Notes: a model not told the origin generated them from the sequence alone. Shown: positions 28,532-38,400, counted from the first letter of the stretch. The stretch: DNA of 64,000 bases from Clostridium_AD sp036569345 (GCF_036569345.1 NZ_DATCQT010000209.1:1-64000); one strand, 5' to 3'. Program-made: numbers and translations.

Positions 28532-28916
28532 TCACAGTTTTGTGAAGAGAACATCTGCTCTCCATACAAACATTCCACTATTCCAAAGGAAGTTTCCTTT
28601 TAAAAGCAAATCTTTGGCTACTTCAGTGTTAGGTTTTTCTAAAAATCGTTCTACCCTGAATGTTGGCATATCGCCGTACACCCTATCCCCCATTTCTATA
28701 TAACCATAACCGGTTTCTGGTCTTGTGGGCTGTACCCCAATGGTTACTAGCCCTCTTTTCTTATTTGCAATTTCAACCCCTTGCAGCACAGTTTCTTTAA
28801 ACTCCTTTTCATTCTCTATATAATGATCAGAAGGTAATACTATCATAGTTGCTTCCTTGTCTTGCTTTAATAGTTTGGCAGCAGATAGACCAATACATGT
28901 AGCAGTCCCTTTATTA
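28532..28916 (-). pseudogene. manC: Middle fragment of mannose-1-phosphate guanylyltransferase
   Basis: This fragment carries the central part of the enzyme that makes GDP-mannose from mannose-1-phosphate and GTP. Family motifs are clear: VLPSDHY, FLEKP and FLWNSGMFVW. It is cut on both sides. At about 28909-28916 the sequence changes to the end of element B, and at about 28540 to the end of element A, where a stop codon follows KL. The first residues GTATCIGLSAAKLL continue the N-terminal piece at 34751-34506 in frame. The missing C-terminus (roughly 140 residues) should lie beyond element A. It is not functional in this arrangement. Confidence 0.9.
28909..28916 (-). other. Attachment core of element B, left copy
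   Basis: CTTTATTA on the plus strand (TAATAAAG on the coding strand of manC). The manC sequence lies to the left and element sequence to the right. Outside these eight bases the two junctions share only scattered bases, as expected for attP and attB of a serine integrase. Confidence 0.8.
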
Positions 28917-28969
28917 ACCTCATTGGTTCTTAAACAAATGCTACCTCATTAAATAATCGCCTTTGGAAC

Positions 28970-30532
28970 TTAAATATGGAATTTATAAAATATATCAATA
29001 CTCTTTTCTTTACTTTCTTTATCTTCTGAAATAATGATTTTTTCTATCAAATTTTCTACCATATTTCTATCTAAGTTTTGAAAGCTCAAAATTTTATCAA
29101 TTTCACTTTTATAGAATTTATCCTTATCATTATAATTCTCATCCATCTCGTTATATGAAGGGATTTCATTTTTTCGGCTAATTAACTCCTGTTGTTTTGT
29201 TTCAATAGTGCTAGAAATGACTTCAAAATTTCTTTCACTTACTTTTTTATTGAACTTATCTAAATATAACCCTTCAAATTGTCTATCCAGCTTTCTTAAT
29301 TCTCTTTCTATGTTTATTAATTTATTATCTTTGTTTCCTTTTTTATTAACAGACTTATCTATTTTATTATAAATATCTAAGGTGTTAAATTTTGTTATAG
29401 CGCAATTCGATAAATCCGTAATTATAATTTTCTTCAATTCTTCCTCCTTAAGCGAGTGTGATGTGCACCTTCCTCCACCCATTTGACTGTTAGTACATTT
29501 ATATCCTTTGTAACTTTTTCTAAATGACATACTTCCTCCACATTCGCTACATTTTAATACTGATGAGAAAATATATATATTTTGATCTTTGTATCTGTAA
29601 CTTTTAGCCCTCTTAATTATAAGGTTTTGCACTTCATCAAATGTTTTTTTTGATACTATACCTTTAAATTCTCCTCCATATATCCATTCATCTTTTAAAG
29701 TTTTTTTTACTTTTTTTATTTTATAGCTAACTTTTTTCCATCTTCCTTGAACCATAACGCCACCATATTTGGGATTATTTAAAATTGATTTAATTGTATT
29801 ATTAGTCCATAACCCAAATTTAGAAAAAGCGAAATTATTTAATTTTGCTGAAGGTGGTTCTATTCCTTTTAAATTTAAATGTGTTGCTATTTTTCCAAAC
29901 CCGTATCCTTTAATGTACAACTTAAATATTTCTTTCACAATCTCAGTTGTTTCATCATCTGTAGCTACTAACCTTATTGTTTTTACATTACCCTCATACT
30001 CTTCTTCAAATCTATATCCATAAGGTGGTTTACTTGCAATTGATGACCCTCTTATCATTCTTTGCTTTAATCCATCCCTGGATCTTCTTGAACAGTCTTT
30101 AATGTACATTTCATTTAGTATGTTCTTAAAAGGTATGATATCATTTATTTCCTCTAATGTGTCTACATTATCAAAGACTGATATAAAACGAACTCCATTT
30201 ACTTTAAAATACTCTTCTAAATAATATCCTGCTGTTATATAATTTCTGGAGAATCTTGAAAGATCACGAGTAACAATCATGTTTATTATGCCTTTATCAA
30301 TATCTTCCTTCATTTTGATAAAACTTTTTCTTTCAAAATTAGAGCCAGAAAATCCCGCATCTTCATATACCTCTATAAGATTATATATAGACTCTTTATC
30401 TGCTTCACTTTTTTCAAGTAACCATTTTTTTAAACTTTGTACCTGTGCAGGCATTGACTCTTGCTGCTCCTTCTTATCTGTTGAAACTCTTGCATACAAT
30501 GCTACATTCCATGTTTTTCTTAAACAATTCAT
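28970..30532 (-). CDS. Large serine recombinase 4 (integrase of element B)
   Basis: This 520-residue protein has YARVSTDK with the nucleophile Ser17, TRDLSRFSRN, a recombinase domain (PPYGYRF ... LNPKYGGVM-like region), zinc ribbon LKCSECGGSM ... RCTSHS and a coiled coil. Its start overlaps the stop of the small ORF by four bases (ATGA), so the two are coupled. Its 3' end is 54 bp from the left core. It should catalyse integration into, and with a directionality factor excision from, manC. It differs clearly from the three recombinases of element A. Confidence 0.93.
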   Translation of the reverse strand: MNCLRKTWNVALYARVSTDKKEQQESMPAQVQSLKKWLLEKSEADKESIYNLIEVYEDAGFSGSNFERKSFIKMKEDIDKGIINMIVTRDLSRFSRNYITAGYYLEEYFKVNGVRFISVFDNVDTLEEINDIIPFKNILNEMYIKDCSRRSRDGLKQRMIRGSSIASKPPYGYRFEEEYEGNVKTIRLVATDDETTEIVKEIFKLYIKGYGFGKIATHLNLKGIEPPSAKLNNFAFSKFGLWTNNTIKSILNNPKYGGVMVQGRWKKVSYKIKKVKKTLKDEWIYGGEFKGIVSKKTFDEVQNLIIKRAKSYRYKDQNIYIFSSVLKCSECGGSMSFRKSYKGYKCTNSQMGGGRCTSHSLKEEELKKIIITDLSNCAITKFNTLDIYNKIDKSVNKKGNKDNKLINIERELRKLDRQFEGLYLDKFNKKVSERNFEVISSTIETKQQELISRKNEIPSYNEMDENYNDKDKFYKSEIDKILSFQNLDRNMVENLIEKIIISEDKESKEKSIDIFYKFHI

Positions 30533-30714
30533 ACCTTACTTTCCTCATTATTAATTACTGTTGAATTAATGTCTATTTTGTAATATATTTTATTATCCTT
30601 CTCTTCGCTAGGTTTGGAGTTTGAAATCTTCATTAATACTAACCTCTCCATTATAGTTTTTAAATTGTTATTCCCGTAATGCTTATTTATTTTTAAAGTA
30701 ATTTTTGTCACCAC
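30529..30714 (-). CDS. 61-residue ORF coupled to recombinase 4
   Basis: The GTG start has GGAGGG six bases upstream, and the stop overlaps the start of the recombinase (ATGA). The product opens with a predicted strand (VTKITLKI), then a helix (LKTIMERLVLM), and a polar tail with a second strand region. Position and outline match the small ORFs before recombinases 1 and 3. A recombination directionality factor is the most attractive role, since serine integrases need one and no other candidate exists in element B. This is inference. Confidence 0.6.
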   Translation of the reverse strand: MVTKITLKINKHYGNNNLKTIMERLVLMKISNSKPSEEKDNKIYYKIDINSTVINNEESKV

Positions 30715-31080
30715 AAACCCTCCACTAAGTACTTCACTCTAATATATGCTATAAAAATAATAGTCATGTTTATTAAAGGTTATAATGCTTTTGCTAGTAT
30801 TTTAATGATTCCTTTTTGATTATCTCTCAATTCGACATTTATTTCACAGTATTGTTAATTTAATCATAAACAATATGAACAATATTGCTTCTATGCTTAA
30901 TCGAATATTTACTTTTATATACTTTATTGCTATAATTTCAATATAAACATTTTACAAATAATAACTTAATATGCTAGTTTGATAATTAACAAACAAATTT
31001 GTTATATTATTACTTTAGTCAGTAAACGTTTTATTTTGTGAAAATGTTATCTATCTAACATAAACATAGGGGGGATTAAC
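30715..31080. promoter_or_regulatory. Divergent control region of element B
   Basis: This 366-bp AT-rich region separates the recombinase operon (leftward) from the surface-protein gene (rightward). It contains the promoter-like pair listed separately and repeated ACAATAT words around 30850-30890. No gene is seen. Confidence 0.45.
30979..31008 (+). promoter_or_regulatory. Probable promoter of the surface-protein gene
   Basis: TTGATA (30979-30984) and TATATT (31003-31008) are 18 bp apart. The perfect palindrome AACAAATTTGTT (30992-31003) lies in the spacer and could be an operator. Confidence 0.45.
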
Positions 31081-34000
31081 TTGAATAAAATATTAAAGCC
31101 ATTTACTTGTGCATTAGTAGCGATATTTGCACTTTCCACTTCAGTAACTAGCTCGACTTTAGGATCATTAGGTGTAGATACTGTTTCAGCAGCTACAGTT
31201 GCAACACCAGCACCAGCACCTACTCCAACACCTACTCCAAGTTCATCAGGATCATCAAGTTCATCAAGTTCATCAAGTTCATCAGGATCATATAGTTCAG
31301 GATCATCAAGTTCATCAACAGCAACAACTCTAAGCGGTACACTCCAATCTGGATCTAGAGGTAGTGCTGTTACACTTTTACAAACTAAACTTAATACCGT
31401 AGGGTATAAGCTTCATACTGATGGTATATTTGGAAGTTTAACTGTAGAAGCAGTTAGAAACTATCAAGCTCTTCATGGTCTTGCAGTTGACGGAATAGCT
31501 GGACCAGCTACTTTCTTAAAATTAACTCCACCTGTAGTTGCAAAAGTAACTTCATTTGCATTAGGTTCTACCGGTGTTAAAGTTAAATCTCTACAAACTA
31601 AACTTAATACAGTAGGGTACAAACTTGTTGTTGATGGTACGTTTGGAAATTTAACTAAAATTGCAGTTGCAAACTATCAAGGTCTTCATGCTCTTGCAGT
31701 TGATGGAATAGCTGGACCGGCTACTCTTGCAAAATTATTTCCAGTAAAAGCAACAGTTGCAGTAGCACCTGTACTTAAATTAGGTTCTAGGGGTACTGCT
31801 GTTAAAGCTCTACAAACTAAACTTAATACAAAAGGTTACAAACTTGTTCCAGATGGTATCTTTGGCAATCTAACTGTTGCTGCAGTTAAGAACTATCAAG
31901 CTCTTCATAATCTTGTGGCTAATGGAATAGTTGGCGCAACTACTTATGCAAAATTAAATGCAGTAGTTAAACCACCAGTAGTTACTCCACCAGTAACAAC
32001 ACCACCAACTGATGTTACAACAACAGCTTCAATAGTAGATAATATAGCTGCTTTTAAAACAGCAATTAGCCCATCAGGTAAATGGATAGCAGCTACTGTA
32101 AAAGATTTAACTACTACTGATGCTCTTGTTTTAGATGGCGATTTAAATGAAGCTGGAGTTGTAAAACGTGAAATAGCTCTTTATGCTCAAACTAATGGTG
32201 TTGTTTCTGCTAGATACACTTTAACAGCTCCAAAATTAACTATTAAGAGTGCAAATGCTAATATCTCAAACGGAACTTTCAAGGGTGATATTTACGTAAC
32301 AGTACCAAACTTCCAATTGAAAGGCGCTAAAGTTGTCGGAAATATACATTTCACAACTCAAGCAATTAAAGATACATTCAAAATGGATGCTACAAGTTCA
32401 GTATCAGGTTCACAAATTGTAGATGCACCACCAACTGATGTTGTAACAACTGCTTCAATAGTAAATACCGCAGCTAAACTAGAAACAGCAATAAGTGCTC
32501 CAGCAACAGGCGGCACATGGATTGTTGCTATTTTGAATAATATAACATCTACTAAAGATCTTGTTTTAGATGCCAAATTTTTAAATGGCAAAGCAGATGC
32601 TGTAACAGCTGTTCCTCTTGTTCAACGTAAATTAGCTCTTTATGCTCAAGACGCTGCTCATGTAGTAACTGCTAGATATACATTAACAGCTCCATCATTA
32701 ACAATTAAGAGTCCTAATGCTAGTGTAGAACATGGAACTTTTAAGGGTGATGTTTACGTTAACTCTCGTAACTTCAAATTAATAGATAATGTTATTGTAG
32801 GAAATGTTTATGTTCATTCAACTGAATTTGCTTTATCAAAAAATGCTAAAATACAAGGAAATGTATATTTTGATAATATAGAAGCACAAAAAACATTCAC
32901 AATGGAAGCTGGAAGTACTGTAACAGGAACTCAAGGATATAAAGCAACAACAGCAGTAGATTCAGTAACATCTGCTTCAAGAGTAAATGATCCAGTTGCT
33001 TTCGAAAAAGCAATAAGCCCAACAGGTACATGGATCATTGCTGCACAAAGAGATATGGTAGTTAATCATGAACTTGTCTTAGATGGTGACGTTAGAAAGG
33101 TTGACACATCTGTTCCACCTGTACCAGCTGCAGCAGGACGTAAGATAGCTCTTTACTTCCATGATGGTGATAACTATACAACTGCTAGATTTACTCTAAC
33201 AGCTCCAAAATTAACTATTAAGAGTATAAAATCTAACATTTCAAAAGGAATCTTTAAGGGTACCCTTAATGTAGCAGCTACAGGCTTCAGCTTAGTAGAT
33301 GCTAGAATTGAAGGAGATGTATATTTTGCTACTCAAGCTATCAAAGATTCATTTACAATGGATGCTACAAGTTCTATAACAGGACAACAAATAGTAGGAA
33401 CAGCACCTGATGTTGTAGCGGCTGCTTCAATAGTAGATAATGCTGCTGATTTTGCAACAGAAATAGGCACTCAAGCTACAGGCGGTAATTGGATTGTTGG
33501 TCTTAACAAAGATATAGTTAGTCCAACTGAGCTTGTTATAGATGGACCTTTCTTAAATAAAGCAACTCCTCCAGTTTCACAACGTAAAATAGTTCTTTAC
33601 ACTAGACAACTAAATGCAGCTGGTGTTAATGTTGAGACTGCTAGATTTACTATAACAACACCAAAATTAACAGTTAATAGCCCAGATTGTAGCATTAGTA
33701 ACGGAACTATCAAAGGTGACCTTGTTGTTAATACAACTAACTTCAAGTTATCAGATGTTCATGTTACAGGAGATGTTCACGTTAATGCAACAAACTTCAC
33801 TATACTTAAGGGCACTAAAATTGACGGAAAAGTAATTTTTGGTACTCAAGGATCTAAAGATACATTCAAAATAGATACAACTGCAACAGGATTATCTGGA
33901 GCTACAAGTTCTGTAACTGGAACACAGGCTGTAGAAGTAGTAGATGCTGTAACAACAGCTTCAATAGTAAAAACTGATACTGCGTTAGTAACAGCATTAA

Positions 34001-34410
34001 GTGCAAGTGGTAATTGGATTACTGCTATATTGAATAATATAACTACAACAAAGGCTTTAGTTGTAGACGGAAACTTTTCAAATACAAAAACTCCACCTGT
34101 TGTTTCACGTAAAATAGCTCTTTACACTCAAGCTAAACAGGATGGTGTAAATACTGTAACTAATAGATTTACTTTAAAAGCTCCATCATTATCAGTTAAT
34201 AGCCCAAGTACTAGTATTCAACACGGAACTTTTATAGGTGATGTTAATGTTTCAGCTGTAAACTTTGGTTTAATCGATGCCACAATTACAGGAAATGTGC
34301 ATTTCGCTACTCAAGCACTTAAGGATGCATTTATGGCTACTCCACTAGATGCTACAAGCAAAGTAACAGGAACAGTTGATGTTGTAGCAGCAGCTTCAGC
34401 AGCAGAGTAA
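31081..34410 (+). CDS. Giant peptidoglycan-binding surface protein, cargo of element B
   Basis: TTG start after GGGGGG-type ribosome binding site. The 1,109-residue product has a signal peptide (about 1-38, cleavage near VSAA) and a Pro/Thr then Ser-rich linker to about 84. Three PG_binding_1 domains (about 85-147, 155-220, 228-292; each with LQTKLNT.GYKL and DG.FG..T..AV.NYQ) follow. Five tandem modules of 140-177 residues (starting near 314, 455, 628, 780 and 957) complete it. Each module has ASIV, a W-I-A strand, LVLDG, RKIALY, ..ARFTLTAP.L.(I/V).S, and GTFKGD(V/I)YV. The modules look strand-rich, like a solenoid. It probably coats the cell wall or spore surface. The modules are diverged, so duplication is old. 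Function of the repeats unknown. Confidence 0.85.
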   Translation: MNKILKPFTCALVAIFALSTSVTSSTLGSLGVDTVSAATVATPAPAPTPTPTPSSSGSSSSSSSSSSSGSYSSGSSSSSTATTLSGTLQSGSRGSAVTLLQTKLNTVGYKLHTDGIFGSLTVEAVRNYQALHGLAVDGIAGPATFLKLTPPVVAKVTSFALGSTGVKVKSLQTKLNTVGYKLVVDGTFGNLTKIAVANYQGLHALAVDGIAGPATLAKLFPVKATVAVAPVLKLGSRGTAVKALQTKLNTKGYKLVPDGIFGNLTVAAVKNYQALHNLVANGIVGATTYAKLNAVVKPPVVTPPVTTPPTDVTTTASIVDNIAAFKTAISPSGKWIAATVKDLTTTDALVLDGDLNEAGVVKREIALYAQTNGVVSARYTLTAPKLTIKSANANISNGTFKGDIYVTVPNFQLKGAKVVGNIHFTTQAIKDTFKMDATSSVSGSQIVDAPPTDVVTTASIVNTAAKLETAISAPATGGTWIVAILNNITSTKDLVLDAKFLNGKADAVTAVPLVQRKLALYAQDAAHVVTARYTLTAPSLTIKSPNASVEHGTFKGDVYVNSRNFKLIDNVIVGNVYVHSTEFALSKNAKIQGNVYFDNIEAQKTFTMEAGSTVTGTQGYKATTAVDSVTSASRVNDPVAFEKAISPTGTWIIAAQRDMVVNHELVLDGDVRKVDTSVPPVPAAAGRKIALYFHDGDNYTTARFTLTAPKLTIKSIKSNISKGIFKGTLNVAATGFSLVDARIEGDVYFATQAIKDSFTMDATSSITGQQIVGTAPDVVAAASIVDNAADFATEIGTQATGGNWIVGLNKDIVSPTELVIDGPFLNKATPPVSQRKIVLYTRQLNAAGVNVETARFTITTPKLTVNSPDCSISNGTIKGDLVVNTTNFKLSDVHVTGDVHVNATNFTILKGTKIDGKVIFGTQGSKDTFKIDTTATGLSGATSSVTGTQAVEVVDAVTTASIVKTDTALVTALSASGNWITAILNNITTTKALVVDGNFSNTKTPPVVSRKIALYTQAKQDGVNTVTNRFTLKAPSLSVNSPSTSIQHGTFIGDVNVSAVNFGLIDATITGNVHFATQALKDAFMATPLDATSKVTGTVDVVAAASAAE

Positions 34411-34430
34411 AACATTACTCATGTTACAAG

Positions 34431-34460
34431 GCCCCCTATGTACGCATAGGGGGCTATTTT
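34431..34460 (+). terminator. Terminator of the surface-protein gene
   Basis: A perfect ten-base stem (GCCCCCTATG/CATAGGGGGC) with loop TACG is followed by TATTTTT. It sits inside element B, about 40 bp from its right core. Confidence 0.92.
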
Positions 34461-34475
34461 TACGCTAAAAATGAC

Positions 34476-34751
34476 CTATAAAGTTAATAAGGCGGTCTCT
34501 TTATTACTAGGCTCTACATATATATTAGCTTTATTGATTTCTGGAAGTTCATCACAAATTTTTTCAAAATACTCTTCATTAGTAACTACATAAATATTTT
34601 CATTGCTAACTAAACATTTTATTCTATCCACAGTGCTTCTTAAAAAGCTCTTATTATTAATAATATTCAAAAACTGCTTTGGGTTTTGTGCCCGAGATAG
34701 AGGGTAAAGTCTTGTTCCTTTTCCACCTGCTAAAATTAGTACATATAACAA
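34476..34751 (-). pseudogene. manC: N-terminal fragment of mannose-1-phosphate guanylyltransferase
   Basis: ATG at 34751 begins the sugar-nucleotide transferase signature: LILAGGKGTRLYPLSR, then NPKQFL. True manC sequence runs to VEPSNK at about 34506; after that the frame enters element B and stops ten codons later (ETALLTL). The reading frame continues in the middle fragment at 28916. The product, if made, would be about 90 residues and inactive. GDP-mannose feeds surface and spore polysaccharides. Confidence 0.92.
34499..34506 (-). other. Attachment core of element B, right copy
   Basis: CTTTATTA on the plus strand, identical to the copy at 28909-28916. It lies within codons for N and K of the N-terminal manC piece. 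Confidence 0.8.
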
Positions 34752-34841
34752 AATACCACCCCAAATTATTACTCATTTCATTTTATGAAACATAAGTCTA
34801 TGTTGTGAGCATAATTTATAATATTGCTTTTATAGTAAATT

Positions 34842-34890
34842 AAAAAGTGTGTAATATGAAAAAAATATTTTTCATATTACGCACTTTTTA
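34842..34890 (-). terminator. Strong bidirectional hairpin
   Basis: A stem of about 20 bp (AAAAAGTGTGTAATATGAAA and its complement with one mismatch) is flanked by A and T runs. It ends transcription from the small gene at 34902-35303 before manC. Confidence 0.85.
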
Positions 34891-34901
34891 TTTAGAAGTT
34901 T

Positions 34902-35303
34902 TCATTCTTCTTCCACAACAATATATTCTTCCTCAATGGACGCAACAAATTCTATGCTGTCTGTTGACATTTTACCTCCGCTTCTTTTCAATAATTCTAA
35001 GTCATCATATTTCCTAAGTTTATATTCCTTTAATACAGAGGTCATACCCTTTTTCCCACGTCCTGGTAAACGCTTTGAAAATGTTCGAAACAGTTCCTCT
35101 CTAAAATATTCTGCATCTAATTTAGGGAAATATGGCAATGGAGAGAATCCATATTCCTGCGCCCGTTTGACACCATCAATATCATAATTAAAATAGTATT
35201 TTCCAGATCGTCTACTTAATTCACCTACTTTAAAAGATTCATCTTGGTCATTTCTCCATATCATCCATATTGTGCATTCCACTTCGCTAGTCATTCCTCT
35301 CAC
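34902..35303 (-). CDS. HIRAN/HipA-N-like small protein
   Basis: This 133-residue protein has the arrangement WMIWRND ... VGELSRRSGKYYFNYD ... EYGFSPLPYFP ... SGGKMSTDSIEFVAS. It resembles the N-terminal module found before HIRAN domains or in HipA-like proteins. The domain usually occurs with helicases or kinases; here it is a separate gene 120 bp downstream of a large helicase on the same strand. It may be an accessory factor of that helicase. The start could be the internal ATG four codons in. Confidence 0.5.
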   Translation of the reverse strand: MRGMTSEVECTIWMIWRNDQDESFKVGELSRRSGKYYFNYDIDGVKRAQEYGFSPLPYFPKLDAEYFREELFRTFSKRLPGRGKKGMTSVLKEYKLRKYDDLELLKRSGGKMSTDSIEFVASIEEEYIVVEEE

Positions 35304-35422
35304 CTTCTTATTTAGAAAAATTACATTGCTGTTATATTATTATGATAGTTATTTAATAATTATCATAACAATAACCTTCATAAAATTTTTTTTTTATACA
35401 TTAAGATATATTCTATTTATAT

Positions 35423-38400
35423 CTAAAATTTATTTAATTTTTGTGTTAATCTCTCCATAATTATATTAGGGTTTCTATAAAATTCACTTGCACGAATTTT
35501 ATAAAACTCCCAACCAACTCTTTCAAGGCACATCTGCATCTCATACTTCTTTTGCCAATTATAAATCTCGCCTTCTGAGGTGCCAATACATTTAATTGCT
35601 ATTTTTTTATAATTCATACAACTACCTGATAATGAGGAATTCGATTCTACAACGAAATCTATGGTGTATTTTCCTACTTTAACCTTTGGCGTAACCTTGT
35701 AGCCGCAATCTTTTAAACACTTTTCTACGTGCTCCTCAAAATCATTTAATAATAAATATTCAGAAGATGCAATTTCTTCCTTAGGTTCATTCTGCTCAAG
35801 ACAATATTTTAAGAGAGAGTATCTAACACATTTATTGCTAAGATCCTCTAAATCAACTGAATGAAATAACCACATTTGATTCTTAGCACGGCTGGCAGCC
35901 ACGTTAAATCTTCTTATATCTGACCCTTTAGTTAAAGTCGAAAATTTAGTATTACTTGCAATAACCATAGATAGGAACATTATATCCCTCTCATCTCCTT
36001 GAAAGGAGTATGCATCCCCACATATAAGCCTTCTTTTAAGTATTTCCGCCATGCCAAGTTTATCTATCAACATGCTTAGTATTAATTCAGCTTGAATGTC
36101 CCCTAGTAGTGATATAACTCCCATAGTCATCCCATTATACCTCTCGTCACTACAACACCCTAATATCTTCTCTACAATGCTTTCTGCCTCTTTTATATTT
36201 AGAGACTTAGTTTCATCCTTAAATCCGTCGATGACCCTAAAAGTTACTATAGATGGCCCAACCCTTTCTTTACTATCTATTCTTCTTAAAGGTATTATTT
36301 CATTAGAATAACACAATTCATTACTAAATCCAATTATCTCAGGAGCGCATCTAAAATGTTCCTTTAATAATATTCTTGCTGGAAATACTCTTAATGCTGT
36401 ATTGTATAAACTAGTTTTTAAATCAAACCATAACGCATGTGGAATGTCCTGTAAATACGTATCTATTAAGGTTTCTACAATATTATTATCTTTTCCAATG
36501 GCTTCAGGACTTATTTGCTTTTCATCCCCTACAATAATTGCCTTCTTAGCCCTCATTAAAACAGTTATAGCTGATATGTCACTTTGACTGCTCTCATCAA
36601 CAATTACCACATCGAATAAATTATCTGTTAGCTTTAAATTTTCCATAACTCTGTTTATCGGCATAATCCATACTGGAATTACATCCTTGCAATTGTCCAT
36701 CTCTTTTTGAGCAATTTTTCTATACTTTGCTGCCTGAGTTCCTGTGCCTTTCCCTATCCTCTTTATGGCTTCCATCCAAGTAAATAAACTTCTTTTCTGG
36801 ACCTCAGTAGTTCGCTCAATTTGATTAAACCAGCTTTTTTTAGAAACAAGTTCTCTTATAATTATTTTTTCTTTATTTTTCTCATGTGTTATGTTTTTTT
36901 CTATTGCTTCTACATCGACCTCTTCAAATTTTAATAAAAGATCATTCCATTTTTTCCACTTCCATGAATTTTCCCAATCCAGATTTTCTAAATTCTTTTT
37001 GATTTTTCCTTTTTTATTAATAATGTTTTCAAGTAAAATGGGGCAACTTGCTTCTAATTTCTTGCTTAACTCTGTTAATTCTAACACCTTGTAAGCTATT
37101 TTAGTTAAACTTTCTATTTCCAAATATATAGCTTGTACACCCTTAATGTTTCTTTCATTTATAGCATAACGTAGTTTTAGTATACACCCCTCGCCTTTGA
37201 AGGTGTTTTTGATCCCTTCCATTTCATTTCTTAATTTATTATATTTATTAATAAGCTTTAAACTCTCTAATCCATTCTTAAGATAAATATATGATTGTTT
37301 TTCGTGCCACAAAAAATTACTTGTAAAATTTTTATCTAGGAAAAAATTAATTATATTATTTCTGAAGTCTCTGTCCCAATTTATAATTATCTCAATGCTT
37401 GAAGTGCCACTTGCCACGTCGCTTACATAATTTAAATCTGAATCTTCTATAATATTCCCACCATATTCTTTAACTGTATTATTCCAAATATTTTTAAGTT
37501 CTCTTTCTAATAACTGTTGCTTTATATATAAATCAATAACCATTACTTGCTTATGGTTATTGATTAACTCATAATCTACTTTTAAGTCATCATATATGTA
37601 TTTAAGATTTCCATGGAGAACCTTAAATAGGATTCCTAATTTACCTTTTTCACTAATTGTTTTTGCTACAATATCAAAGTCAACTTTAAATTTGTTTATA
37701 TCAATTCCACTTGGCAATTCTAAATTATGATTATTTAATTCTTGCTTAAATTTACTTATATTTTTTATATATTCATTACTTTTATTTACTAATTGCTGCC
37801 ACATACCTTTAGCCTCATTACTAGAATAATAATGAGTCAAAACATTGCCTAGCCAGTTGTTTTCAAAGCCTTCTAGACTTTCTATAGCATTATCTACAAG
37901 TTTTAGTAATCTTCTATTTCCATAATCTATAGAATCAACATTATTTAAGTCTTTTATATTATTTTCATAAGCATATTGCTGCTGCTCTAATTTTAATAGT
38001 TCTGATATTTTATTACATAAATCATCTTTATCAGGCAATACCGCAATGTATTTATCTATGTTATCTATTTCCTCAATTTGCTCTTTTGTAATTATTTTTG
38101 ATAATGTAACTAGCTTTATAAATTCTTCATTAGATAGAGGATTTTCCTTATTAAAATTAATCTTATCTACTAGCCAATCATAATTATTTTCATTATCTTT
38201 AACCCACTTAGCCATAAACATTAAGGTATATTCTTTTCCTTCATATTCTATCTTCTCATTTTCTCTAATTTCAATACATTTCAACTCTTTATATAAACAT
38301 TTCTGCATCTCCAGGCAATTACTTTGTTTATATTTTAAAAGTTTTATTTCTTTACGTAATTCTTTAGTGTCCATGGATAAATTTTCTGTTATTTTTCTTA

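Larger units (their letters stand above)
1..28540. mobile_element. Defence/mobility island (element A), right end only
   Basis: This is the accessory block to the left of the middle fragment of manC. Its right end carries three tandem large serine recombinases, and the last one stops about 40 bp before manC coding sequence begins, as expected for an integrase next to its attachment site. The cargo is typical of defence islands: type I restriction-modification, KAP NTPase, HEPN, DUF4365 nuclease, PIN-like and Cas4-like genes. The left end and the C-terminal part of manC are not visible, so the extent is inferred. Several older insertions may be merged here, because genes on both strands and decayed genes are present. 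Confidence 0.5.
28909..34506. mobile_element. Compact 5.59-kb serine-recombinase element B inside manC
   Basis: The element is bounded by direct copies of CTTTATTA at 28909-28916 and 34499-34506. It carries three genes: a small ORF, a large serine recombinase and a giant surface protein with its own terminator. Joining the flanks at the 8-bp core reads VEPSNK-GTATCIG, which restores manC exactly, so the ends are well supported. No transfer, replication or resistance genes are present. It is probably mobilised only by its own recombinase. Confidence 0.85.

Noticed and set aside
28384..28578. Minus-strand open frame crossing the manC/element A junction
   Set aside because: It is a chance frame opposite the end of recombinase 3 running into manC in the wrong frame.
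31081..34410. Surface protein as a phage tail or S-layer protein
   Set aside because: It has a signal peptide and three peptidoglycan-binding domains but no phage neighbours and no SLH domains.
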